Shown here in pieces: positions 1-6,702 of a stretch of DNA of 9,878 nt (within the stretch, counting starts at the first letter, position 1; the number at the start of each line of letters is the position of its first letter). This DNA comes from Spirochaetota bacterium (GTDB taxonomy: Bacteria > Spirochaetota > Leptospiria > Turneriellales > Turneriellaceae): the NCBI GenBank assembly GCA_029561505.1, contig JAKQXK010000354.1, positions 1 to 9,878 of the forward strand, written 5' to 3'. Below the pieces are notes generated by a model that was not told the origin of the DNA, made no database searches, and worked only from the letters and a program-made list of their open reading frames with translations. Position numbers and translations under genes: made by a program.

Positions 1-54
1 CACCACTACGGGCAATACAAGGCCTGGGCGAGACGCCGCAACTGGCAGGGCTAA
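1..54 (+). CDS. C-terminal end of an unidentified protein (partial)
   Basis: Frame 1 is open from the window edge and ends at TAA 52-54. It gives a basic, aromatic tail, HHYGQYKAWARRRNWQG. The stop lies only 4 bp before the GTG start of the YceI-family gene on the same strand, which suggests one transcription unit. Seventeen residues are too few to name a family. This is read as a real gene end because the spacing to the next gene is operon-like, but it could be a chance open frame. Confidence 0.5.
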   Translation, partial: HHYGQYKAWARRRNWQG

Positions 55-58
55 ACAA

Positions 59-640
59 GTGCCGCGTTACCTGAGGCGCATTGCTGTTCTTGCTATTCTG
101 GCGTTCGGCGCCGTTGATGGCGCTGGCAGAACAATCTGGTACGAGATCGACAGCGATGCTTCGCAGATAGCCTTTGTCGCGCAGTCGCGGGTGACAAAGG
201 CGCACGGCCTCTTTCGTAAATGGGACTTCAAGGGCAAAATCTCGGGTAATTTTCATGTCGTGGGTGATCTCGTATTGGAATGCGCCTCGATCGATACCGA
301 TAATGATCGCCGCGACTACCATCTGAAGGGCCCTGATTTTTTCGACTGCCCTGATTTTCCGCAACACACCTTTCGGGTAAAATCGGTGAAACCAGACAGC
401 GGCAACGTGCAGAAAGCGACACGTTTCGAACTCGAGGGAGAACTGACCATTCGCGGCAGGTCAAAGACTCTCGCGATCACGCTCTTGCGTGAAGGTAATG
501 ATGAGCGCACGACGCTTACCAGCAGCACTTTTATCGACCGAGAAGATTTCGGCATCACCTACAATAGCGCGCTCAACCCAATTGAAAAAAATATTCGCAT
601 CGACATTCGGCTGGTGCTGAACCGCCGCACACGGGGCTAA
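59..640 (+). CDS. YceI-family periplasmic lipid-binding-like protein
   Basis: The 193-residue product begins with a signal-peptide-like segment: basic PRYLRR, a hydrophobic stretch IAVLAILAFGAV, and a possible cleavage site near residue 22. The mature part matches the YceI lipocalin-like beta barrel. Visible family motifs are YEIDSDASQIAFVAQS (28-43), the hallmark IDTDNDRRDYHLKGPDFFD (78-96) followed by FPQHTF, LTIRGRSKTL (129-138) and FIDREDFGITYN (158-169). Members of this family bind polyisoprenoid or similar hydrophobic ligands in the periplasm, and some are linked to stress or quinone metabolism. The ligand here is unknown. The full-length domain is present. GTG 59 is chosen because an AGGG lies about 8 bp upstream and the frame then opens directly into the signal peptide. 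Two cysteines (75 and 97) flank the hallmark motif. Confidence 0.88.
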   Translation: MPRYLRRIAVLAILAFGAVDGAGRTIWYEIDSDASQIAFVAQSRVTKAHGLFRKWDFKGKISGNFHVVGDLVLECASIDTDNDRRDYHLKGPDFFDCPDFPQHTFRVKSVKPDSGNVQKATRFELEGELTIRGRSKTLAITLLREGNDERTTLTSSTFIDREDFGITYNSALNPIEKNIRIDIRLVLNRRTRG

Positions 641-641
641 C

Positions 642-1346
642 CTGGCACGTCCACTGAGCCATAAGGGGCTTCGCATTGTTGCGAGCCTGCTGATTGTCGC
701 AGGGGTCGTCGCGTTCTGGGTGTTACGTCCTTTGGTTGTAACCGATATGTCGCCCGGCGACTACCTGCCGCTGCGTGACGATGCGCTAGCCGCTCGGTTC
801 GCCCCGGTCATAGAACCGCACGCACTCTACGGCAAACCCGATCGCCTGCTCTACCGCATGGCCAAAAGTGCTTCGGGTGATATTCATATTGCCTACCACC
901 CATTCTACAACGACGAACAGAACCCACACGCAGGTTTTGGTGCGGCGATGAGCCGCGTCATCTATACCGGCGGCCTCAGAATTAAAGACATCATGTTAGG
1001 GCCGGCCGATATCGAACTCATAGAAGTTGTGTTGGATGTAAAACGTACTGCAGCCAGAATCTCTTACGAAGACGCAGACCGCTACAATCCGAAGAGTTTT
1101 TCGGTGCGGCACTTACCCAAAAGTGTACTGAATCCCCCTTTGCCATTTTGCTTTGAAACCGTGAGCTGGAACCATATGTTTGCGCTCAAGCCACCAACGA
1201 GCTGCCGACAACAAGGTGCGCTCAAGCCTGAATATTACACCGAGAGTGACTGGCAGAAATACCGAATGGTTAAGAAGACCGAAGCGATGCTGCGGCGCAA
1301 CCGCATGCACCGTGTCTATGAACGTGCGGCTGTGACGAACCCCTGA
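642..1346 (+). CDS. Hypothetical single-pass membrane or membrane-anchored protein, probable CTG start
   Basis: No family is recognised. The frame contains no ATG, GTG or TTG between the in-frame stop at 618 and GTG 720, yet that part encodes a typical membrane anchor: basic ARPLSHKGLR, then IVASLLIVAGVVAFWV, about 16 hydrophobic residues. Starting at GTG 720 would discard it. CTG 642 lies one base after the yceI stop codon with GGGG (633-636) at suitable spacing, so it is the preferred start and gives 234 residues. The remainder looks soluble and extracytoplasmic. It has HIAYHPFYNDEQ (82-93), DIELIEVVLD (123-132) and CFETVSWNHMF (170-180), followed by a basic C-terminus with MLRRNRMHR. Tight spacing suggests co-transcription, and perhaps translational coupling, with the YceI gene. 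The function is unknown. The coding call is firm; the start is inferred. Confidence 0.7.
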   Translation: MARPLSHKGLRIVASLLIVAGVVAFWVLRPLVVTDMSPGDYLPLRDDALAARFAPVIEPHALYGKPDRLLYRMAKSASGDIHIAYHPFYNDEQNPHAGFGAAMSRVIYTGGLRIKDIMLGPADIELIEVVLDVKRTAARISYEDADRYNPKSFSVRHLPKSVLNPPLPFCFETVSWNHMFALKPPTSCRQQGALKPEYYTESDWQKYRMVKKTEAMLRRNRMHRVYERAAVTNP

Positions 1347-1355
1347 AGAAGCCAA

Positions 1356-1377
1356 TAGCAGTTTAAGCAACCTGCTA
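1356..1377. terminator. Weak hairpin between convergent genes
   Basis: A 6 bp perfect stem, tagcag/ctgcta, with a 10 nt loop sits in the 34 bp gap between two convergent genes. No U-tract follows in either direction, so it is at best a weak bidirectional terminator. It is assigned by position more than by sequence. Confidence 0.25.
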
Positions 1378-1380
1378 AGA

Positions 1381-2043
1381 CTATTGTATCTTGATCGCCT
1401 GAATCGCTTCTTGCGCGGCGCTCTTCACGTCTTCGTCGTACCGCGATTGCAACACCTTCAGAAGTGGAATGAACGCCTTACGCGCATGCATGCCCTTGAG
1501 TGCAAGACACACTTCGCGCAAGGCCTTCTCATCGACCGAAGAATTCTGAAAGTCAATCAGGTAGCGCTCGACGCGGCTGAGCAGCGCTGGCACCGCGACG
1601 TCTGCATATTTTGTGTAGCTCGCGAGCGTGTGCGCGCAGGCATAAATAACGGCAGGGTTTAGCTCATCTTTCAGTGTGTTCGCAACGCTGACGACCAGCT
1701 TTGGAGCGATAGATGATTCATTGAAAGCGATTGCCGCAGTGCAGGCTGCCTCGCGCACATCGGGATTCTTGTTGGCCAGACCCACGTTCAGGCCATCGAG
1801 ATAGCGCGGCGCAACGATCTCACCTTCTGCTTTTGACTGGCGGTAGATGACCGACATTTTTTCGAGCGCCCGCACCTTGGCATAGCGCAGCGTCTCGGCA
1901 TCCCGCACAATTTTGACCAGCAGGTCGCTGTGGCGCATATCATAGTCGCGAATGCGGTCTAAAATTTCAGGACGCGTCGAATCGGCATAGAGCGCGCCGG
2001 CAGCAGAAAGCAGCAGCGCCAAAGTGATCAGGCTACGGCGCAT
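1381..2043 (-). CDS. Exported HEAT-repeat protein
   Basis: The 220-residue product starts with a signal peptide, MRRSLITLALLLSAAGALYA, with likely cleavage before D21. There is no lipobox cysteine, so a soluble periplasmic location is inferred. The rest is all-helical with repeated HEAT-like units: NPDVREAACTAAIAF, LNPAVIYACAHTLASY, VDEKALREVCLALKGM and DEDVKSAAQEAIQAI. Each carries the Asp/Pro-Val-Arg-x-Ala-Ala helix pattern typical of HEAT/ARM solenoids. Such solenoids act as protein-protein scaffolds, and no catalytic motif is seen. The start ATG lies 3 bp after the stop of the HAMP gene, so the two are almost certainly one operon. A periplasmic binding partner for the HAMP protein's external domain is possible but is inference only. 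Confidence 0.8.
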   Translation of the reverse strand: MRRSLITLALLLSAAGALYADSTRPEILDRIRDYDMRHSDLLVKIVRDAETLRYAKVRALEKMSVIYRQSKAEGEIVAPRYLDGLNVGLANKNPDVREAACTAAIAFNESSIAPKLVVSVANTLKDELNPAVIYACAHTLASYTKYADVAVPALLSRVERYLIDFQNSSVDEKALREVCLALKGMHARKAFIPLLKVLQSRYDEDVKSAAQEAIQAIKIQ

Positions 2044-2046
2044 CGG

Positions 2047-2658
2047 CTAAGCCTGGCCTCCGTTACCGGGGCCTGGTTTATCATAGGTGTGCTTGTGCTC
2101 GTGTCGGTGTATCGCATGGTTCACGAGCCTCGCGAGGTCATCGAGGTTGTCGCCTTTGCGCAGCTTAATGTCTTCGTAGTCGCCGGTGGCGAGGTAGTGG
2201 TTCAGGTGCTTCTTGATCTTGAAAATGGGGCCCGCAACCTTGTGAGAGAAGAATACACTGTAGATCATAATGATAAGAATGTTCAGAAGCGTCACGACGA
2301 TCACCGGCCAGATGTACAGGTCGAACGCGTTAAAGAATTTGTAGCCGCCAGAGGTAATTTTCAGGGGAAAATACTCTTGCCCCTCGCCTTCGGCGACAAC
2401 CGTCCATTTGCCATCTTTATCTTTGACCAGGGCCTGGTGGTTGTCGACGTCCACCTGCGCGAGAACCGACGCGCCGTCGGGCAAGAGACTGTATGCCTTG
2501 TTTTTTAAGGCAAAGAGGGCACCGATGACAAGAACAGCCGATATGGCAACGACGATCGAATAGCGCAGAATAAACTTACCCTGAAAGCGCTTGTCGATAA
2601 AATATTTGCGCTGCCAAAAATACGGTTTTTTGGTCTGTGCCGGGGTGCCATTTGCCAT
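2047..2658 (-). CDS. Two-TM HAMP-domain protein without an output domain
   Basis: The 203-residue product has the topology of a chemoreceptor or sensor-kinase N-terminal half. It has a basic cytoplasmic start (YFWQRKYFIDKRFQGKF), TM1 at about 29-51, a small external domain at 52-114, TM2 at about 115-137, then a HAMP-like linker at about 138-190. The linker has the AS1 proline (VAGPIFKIKKHL, P144) and the AS2-type LRKGDNLDDLARLVN. HAMP linkers pass conformational signals from membrane to cytoplasm. Here nothing follows except a histidine cluster (H181, H184, H186, H188, H190) and a Gly/Pro tail, so any signal must pass to a separate protein. It is the first gene of a two-gene unit with the HEAT-repeat protein and divergent from the HDOD-cyclase pair. 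ATG 2658 is used; no Shine-Dalgarno sequence is evident. Confidence 0.82.
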   Translation of the reverse strand: MANGTPAQTKKPYFWQRKYFIDKRFQGKFILRYSIVVAISAVLVIGALFALKNKAYSLLPDGASVLAQVDVDNHQALVKDKDGKWTVVAEGEGQEYFPLKITSGGYKFFNAFDLYIWPVIVVTLLNILIIMIYSVFFSHKVAGPIFKIKKHLNHYLATGDYEDIKLRKGDNLDDLARLVNHAIHRHEHKHTYDKPGPGNGGQA

Positions 2659-2751
2659 AGATATGCAATGTCTGAGTGCCAGAAGCGTCGGTCAATTCAT
2701 TTTGGCTCTGCCCGCCTTGTGACGCTGCGATTTCAAGCATAAGTTGTCAGA
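2659..2751. promoter_or_regulatory. Divergent intergenic region, presumed promoters
   Basis: This 93 bp gap separates two divergent transcription units, so promoters in both directions are expected. A TTGACC box reads on the - strand at 2695-2690, but the hexamer 17 bp downstream (GACATT) is a poor -10. On the + strand TTGTGA (2718-2723) lies 17 bp before TAAGTT, also a weak match. No clear operator is seen. The call rests on gene arrangement rather than on a convincing motif. Confidence 0.35.
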
Positions 2752-3654
2752 ATGACAGAACTCTCCGCACCGGTATTGATGGTGCTTGATTCAGCACACC
2801 TCGAAGAAACCCTGAAGACGTTGCAGCTTCCTTTTCAGCCGCAGGTTCTGACCGCGGTGTTGCAGCTGCGCGATGATACGCGCATGGATTTCACCGAACT
2901 CGACCGCCTTATTCGCTCTGACCAGACGATCGCGTCTTTAATTCTCAAACTCGCAAATTCGAGCTTCTATTCACGCGGCAACGAAATTCGTACATTGCCA
3001 CAGGCAATTGGCATGATAGGCTTTCGCACGATCGTATCGATTGTCACTGCGGCGTCGGCGAAAAGCATTTTTCTCTCGGGCAACTATGCCCGGTTCAGAA
3101 GGTATGTTTGGCAACACTCGCTGGCAACGGCGATCATCGGCAAGACAATATGCGACAAGCTGCATTGGAAATCTATAGCAGAAGAGGTGTTTATCGGTGG
3201 CCTCTTGCACGACATTGGCAAGGTTATTCTCAACCAACTCGATCGTAAACAGTATATCGAAGTTATTGATCGCACTCTCGCGTCAGGCGCCGGCTTTCGC
3301 ATTGCCGAAAAAGAAATTTTCGGAGTCGACAACCCGACTGTCGGCCAGCTTGTCATGAAATACTGGAACCTGCCGACGATCTACCGTGAGGTAACGGTAT
3401 TTCTCGATAAACCTTCTGACCCCGGCATTGCGCGCCTGCCAGCGCATGACCAGCAGGTGATTCGTGTTGTTGGGCTCGCCAATCTGCTCGCGAAAATGCA
3501 CGATTTTGGTCATTGCGAGAAAGAGCCGCTGAAAGTCGAAGAAGACTTTCTCGCTCCGTTGGGCATTGACCCCAAGAACCCCCTGGTTACGGCAGACTGG
3601 AAAAAAGACGTTGTCAGCGACCCATATTACCAGATATTTTCGGTGATCGCCTGA
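2752..3654 (+). CDS. HDOD-domain signalling protein
   Basis: The 300-residue product is essentially one HDOD domain, about 24-220, with a helical C-terminal extension. Characteristic segments are LPFQPQVLTAVLQLRDD, LDRLIRSDQTIASLILKLAN, SRGNEIRTLPQAIGMIGF, VWQHSLATAIIGKTI (H122) and FIGGLLHDIGKVILNQL (H153-D154). HDOD domains are non-enzymatic relatives of the HD phosphohydrolases and occur in bacterial signalling proteins, usually fused or adjacent to receiver, cyclase or GGDEF/EAL domains. The HD pair is retained, as in many HDOD members, but the full metal-binding set of an active HD enzyme is not evident. No receiver or kinase domain is attached. The stop is 6 bp from the next start, so it is co-transcribed with the ATPase-cyclase gene, its likely functional partner. 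ATG 2752 is used. An internal ATG at 2779 is possible, and neither has a clear Shine-Dalgarno sequence. Confidence 0.88.
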   Translation: MTELSAPVLMVLDSAHLEETLKTLQLPFQPQVLTAVLQLRDDTRMDFTELDRLIRSDQTIASLILKLANSSFYSRGNEIRTLPQAIGMIGFRTIVSIVTAASAKSIFLSGNYARFRRYVWQHSLATAIIGKTICDKLHWKSIAEEVFIGGLLHDIGKVILNQLDRKQYIEVIDRTLASGAGFRIAEKEIFGVDNPTVGQLVMKYWNLPTIYREVTVFLDKPSDPGIARLPAHDQQVIRVVGLANLLAKMHDFGHCEKEPLKVEEDFLAPLGIDPKNPLVTADWKKDVVSDPYYQIFSVIA

Positions 3655-3660
3655 TAGAAT

Positions 3661-5409
3661 ATGCCAATGCCTGAAAACACACAAAAGCGCGAAACACTCT
3701 TCGAGATTACGGCGTTTGAATTGTATTCAGATGTCAAAGACACAATTCGCTCTGAAATCCGCAGGGTTATTCACACGATGGGACGCCGGCACCTGACCGG
3801 CCCCGTAACGGCCATGGTGTTTGAAATGGCAGATAACGCGCTCAAAGCGTTGTACAAACATGTGTTTTTTACCTACGCGATACAAGAATCAGGCCTCGGC
3901 GACCTACCCTATGAAGCCTGGGAAAGAGTACTGCGCGACGAAATCGAAACGAACAGCGCACGCAACTTTGAACGCATGTGCAGGCAGAAGAGTCTTGCCG
4001 TCGTCATTCGATTCATTCGCACAGAAGAAAACCTCGTTATAGAAATTATCAATGATGGCGTTCCCGACAAGGCCGAACATGAAAGTCTGCGCGCGCTGCT
4101 CAAACAGACAGCGCACGCCGAAAACATTCACGCATACGTAGACCTTGCCGAATCTCAGGCTGACGGCGCGGGGGCCGAACATAAACCTGGCCTGGGCTGG
4201 TCGTTAATATTTCTCACGCTGCGGGGGCTAGGGCTCACGGCTTCGCATTTTCATCTGATTATCGGTTCAAGCCAGACGACGGCACGCATTGACCTTCCGC
4301 TTACGTTGTTTCACGGTAGCAGCGATGCAAAAATTCAGATACTCGATAAGGGCGTGCTATCAGATGAGCTCATGGCGAGGGTCGCAAACGAGCTGCACTA
4401 CGGTATCGTGATTTTTGACGACAAGGGTGATGTGCTCGAAGTCTCACAGTCGCTGCTCGACCAGCTATTGCTGCCGGCAGAAGAAGTGGGTGATTTTCCC
4501 GAGATGCTCAAAACGCGATTCGTCGAAGATATATTCTCGGGGCCGTTTAATGTCGCAATCGTTAATCATTTCGAAAACTACCGCCTGAAGATTACGCCGA
4601 GAAACGCAAACCAAGACCTGCTGTTTAACGTCAGTGGAGTGCTGAATACGGCAACACGCCGCGTAGAAACGCTTTGGCAGATTATCAACCTTGAACAGGG
4701 CACAGTCAATCTATCAGAGGGTTCTGTTTTTGAAAACGTTCACATTCAGAGCATCGTCAGGCCTTATATACCGAACATGATTCTCGAAAAGGCGCACGAA
4801 ACTTTGCGCCATGGAATGTTTCGGCTGCCGAACGAACACCGTGAGTTGACAATTGCCTTTCTCGACGTCATCGGCTTCACTTCAAAAAGCGAAAAACTTG
4901 AACCCGCGCAGGTTGTCGATTTGCTCAACCTCGCACTGGGCATCGCTGTGAAATCGATCGAAACTCACCACGGAATGATCGATAAATTCTTGGGCGACGG
5001 CATCATGGCAATTTTTCGCGACCCTCTTGAAGCCGTTATCGCGGGTTTTGAAATACAACTAAATTTCATGGGGCTCAACGAATACCGCGTGATAAACGGA
5101 GAAGAACCGATAGAAATGCGTATCGGCCTTAACACCGGCATGGTCATTCTCGGCAGCATAGGTACCAAGCGTCGAATGGACTGGACAGCGCTTGGCGACG
5201 TCGTGAACACAGCGTCGCGCATTGAGAAGTCGTCGCGGGCCAACAGCGTACTCGTCAGCGAAACAACCCTCGAAAAAATCAAAGAACACGTGACGGTTTC
5301 AGAATCGTTCGTACAGAAAGTCAAAGGCAAGCAGCAAGAAATTACGCTGCACTTTCTGAAACGCGTCAGCTATGCCGGTGGCGGGCAAATGCGCACGCTT
5401 GAACTCTGA
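3661..5409 (+). CDS. Soluble GHKL ATPase-like / PAS-like / class III nucleotide cyclase fusion
   Basis: The 582-residue product has three parts. Residues ~15-220 resemble a GHKL (histidine-kinase-type) ATPase fold: N-box-like VFEMADNALKALYK with E55 and N59, a G1-type NDGVP (D132, G133) and a G2-type GLGWSL (G177, G179). There is no HisKA or phospho-acceptor segment. Residues ~235-360 look like a PAS domain (YGIVIFDDKGDVLEVSQSLL, then WQIINL). A linker precedes a class III adenylate/guanylate cyclase domain at ~398-570. This keeps metal-binding D402 (FLDVIGFT) and D446 (KFLGDGIMAIF), lysine K442, T509 in the DWTALGD position usually Asp or Thr in adenylate cyclases, and the transition-state pair N516/R520 (VNTASR). 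An active, ATP-preferring enzyme making cAMP is therefore predicted. No TM segment or signal peptide is seen, so it is cytoplasmic. The preceding HDOD gene ends 6 bp upstream with tandem TGA-TAG stops. ATG 3661 is used; ATG 3667 is equally possible. Confidence 0.88.
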   Translation: MPMPENTQKRETLFEITAFELYSDVKDTIRSEIRRVIHTMGRRHLTGPVTAMVFEMADNALKALYKHVFFTYAIQESGLGDLPYEAWERVLRDEIETNSARNFERMCRQKSLAVVIRFIRTEENLVIEIINDGVPDKAEHESLRALLKQTAHAENIHAYVDLAESQADGAGAEHKPGLGWSLIFLTLRGLGLTASHFHLIIGSSQTTARIDLPLTLFHGSSDAKIQILDKGVLSDELMARVANELHYGIVIFDDKGDVLEVSQSLLDQLLLPAEEVGDFPEMLKTRFVEDIFSGPFNVAIVNHFENYRLKITPRNANQDLLFNVSGVLNTATRRVETLWQIINLEQGTVNLSEGSVFENVHIQSIVRPYIPNMILEKAHETLRHGMFRLPNEHRELTIAFLDVIGFTSKSEKLEPAQVVDLLNLALGIAVKSIETHHGMIDKFLGDGIMAIFRDPLEAVIAGFEIQLNFMGLNEYRVINGEEPIEMRIGLNTGMVILGSIGTKRRMDWTALGDVVNTASRIEKSSRANSVLVSETTLEKIKEHVTVSESFVQKVKGKQQEITLHFLKRVSYAGGGQMRTLEL

Positions 5410-5427
5410 ACAGACGCCTGAACTTTT

Positions 5428-5703
5428 CTAGCGAACTGTGGGGCCCGACGTAACAAAAAAGAAATAGAAGGCCAGCAAAACACCGGCAAGAATCAAAAGC
5501 AAACCCGCGACACCAAAGAGAAGAATGCGTATATCTTTCTGATAGCCCGTAAACGGGTTGTGCGTGAATATGTACTTTATAATGCGCGTCGGGCCCGCGT
5601 CTTCAAGCAGCGATTCGACCTCGATCGCTTTACCAGATAGGCGTCCCGAGATAATGACCGACCAGCAGCCAAACAAAATGAACGTGATCGCAAATATGAG
5701 CAT
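5428..5703 (-). CDS. Small two-helix membrane protein, unknown function
   Basis: The 91-residue product has a hydrophobic N-terminus (about 2-19, MLIFAITFILFGCWSVIIS), a polar middle (20-57, including EVESLLEDAG and THNPFTGYQKDIR), and a strong second helix (about 58-84, rich in Leu, Ala and Phe). This fits a hairpin inner-membrane protein. No family is recognised. It converges on the cyclase gene with only 18 bp between stop codons and is divergent from the PAQR gene. Coding is supported by the clean two-TM pattern and the lack of a better frame. ATG 5703 has no evident Shine-Dalgarno sequence. Confidence 0.65.
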   Translation of the reverse strand: MLIFAITFILFGCWSVIISGRLSGKAIEVESLLEDAGPTRIIKYIFTHNPFTGYQKDIRILLFGVAGLLLILAGVLLAFYFFFVTSGPTVR

Positions 5704-5871
5704 GTGATGATATGCGAGCGGTTACGAATAGGGTAAAGAGTTTTTTAATGCTCTGTCAGATGAGGCGAACAACCAAAAATTGCAACGCAGAGCGCCGATT
5801 TGCATCTAACGACATATCAGGCGAATAACAAAGACCAGCGACCTGAAGACAAATTCAACGACGAGAGACAT

Positions 5872-6669
5872 GTGAAGAAAAGCGCCAAACCCCGACCCAA
5901 ACAGAAAAAAAACCTGAAGAGAGAGAAATCCTCAAAAAAGACGGGCCTGCGCACCAGAGGCGCAGCCCGCAGCACCACCACAGCCGCTGCTGCCACCCCG
6001 GCACGCGCACCCGTTCAACAGCGCCGTAAAGGGCATCACGCACGCTTCAGAAAAGCGATGCGCCATGAAATTGCCAACCTCTTGACGCATGGCATCGGCG
6101 CGGGCCTCGCAATTGCCGGCACTGTATTTCTGGCAATTCGCGGCATTGAACTCAGAGACCCGTGGCGCATTGTCGGCTATAGCCTGTTCGGTGCGTCGAT
6201 GGTCTTTCTTTATATGTCATCTAGTCTATACCATGCGCTGTGGCACCCCAAGACAAAGCAGATCTTAAGGCGGATGGACCACAGTGCTATTTTCTTTGCG
6301 ATTGCGGGAACCTACACGCCCATTCTGCTCGTGACACTTCGCGGCCCACTCGGCTGGACATTCTTCGGCATTGTCTGGGGCCTTGCCATCGTCGGCATCA
6401 CGTTCAAGATGCTCTTTGGCCACCGTTACGAAGCCGTATCGCTCACAACCTATATTCTAATGGGATGGCTCGTCGTCTTTTTTGTGAAACCGGTTTACAT
6501 CGGTCTCTCGGCAGCGGGTATCTGGTTGCTGTTTGCAGGGGGCATCGCCTACACAGCAGGTACAATTTTCTATTCGATGGCAAGGCTACCTTACCACCAC
6601 ATGATCTGGCACCTCTTTGTACTGACCGGCAGCGTGCTGCACTTTCTCTGCATCTACAGGTATGTTTAA
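5872..6669 (+). CDS. trhA: PAQR/hemolysin III family membrane protein (TrhA-like) with basic N-terminal tail
   Basis: This is a seven-helix PAQR/HlyIII protein. Numbered from GTG 5872 (265 residues), family motifs are HEIANLLTHGIGAGLAIAG (65-83), the S-x3-H motif SSLYH (S117, H121), RMDHSAIFFAIAGTYTP (D136), and the last-helix H-x3-H (H243, H247) followed by HF (H257). The H121, H243 and H247 set corresponds to the zinc site of PAQR receptors. Bacterial members affect membrane energetics and fluidity, and the hemolysin label is historical. The first ~61 residues are unusual for a normally compact family: 22 Lys/Arg plus Ala, Thr and Pro, probably cytoplasmic and disordered. The start is uncertain. 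The frame extends back to TTG 5800, GTG 5872 is preferred because GAGAGA precedes it, and ATG 6058 would give the minimal family-sized core. It is transcribed alone, with a structured element downstream. Confidence 0.85.
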   Translation: MKKSAKPRPKQKKNLKREKSSKKTGLRTRGAARSTTTAAAATPARAPVQQRRKGHHARFRKAMRHEIANLLTHGIGAGLAIAGTVFLAIRGIELRDPWRIVGYSLFGASMVFLYMSSSLYHALWHPKTKQILRRMDHSAIFFAIAGTYTPILLVTLRGPLGWTFFGIVWGLAIVGITFKMLFGHRYEAVSLTTYILMGWLVVFFVKPVYIGLSAAGIWLLFAGGIAYTAGTIFYSMARLPYHHMIWHLFVLTGSVLHFLCIYRYV

Positions 6670-6702
6670 ACAAGGCGCCCAAACGCCTGCGCGGCCGGCC
6701 GC

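Noticed and set aside
2089..2508. 139-codon + strand open frame antisense to the HAMP gene
   Set aside because: The opposite strand encodes a clear TM-TM-HAMP protein. This frame is a codon-bias shadow.
2667..2695. Sigma70 promoter TTGACC / GACATT for the HAMP gene
   Set aside because: The -35-like box is good, but the -10 at correct spacing matches only half the consensus, so it is not called as a defined promoter.
3115..3237. HDOD gene as an active HD or HD-GYP phosphodiesterase
   Set aside because: An HD pair is present, but there is no GYP motif and the overall pattern is that of HDOD, so catalysis is not claimed.
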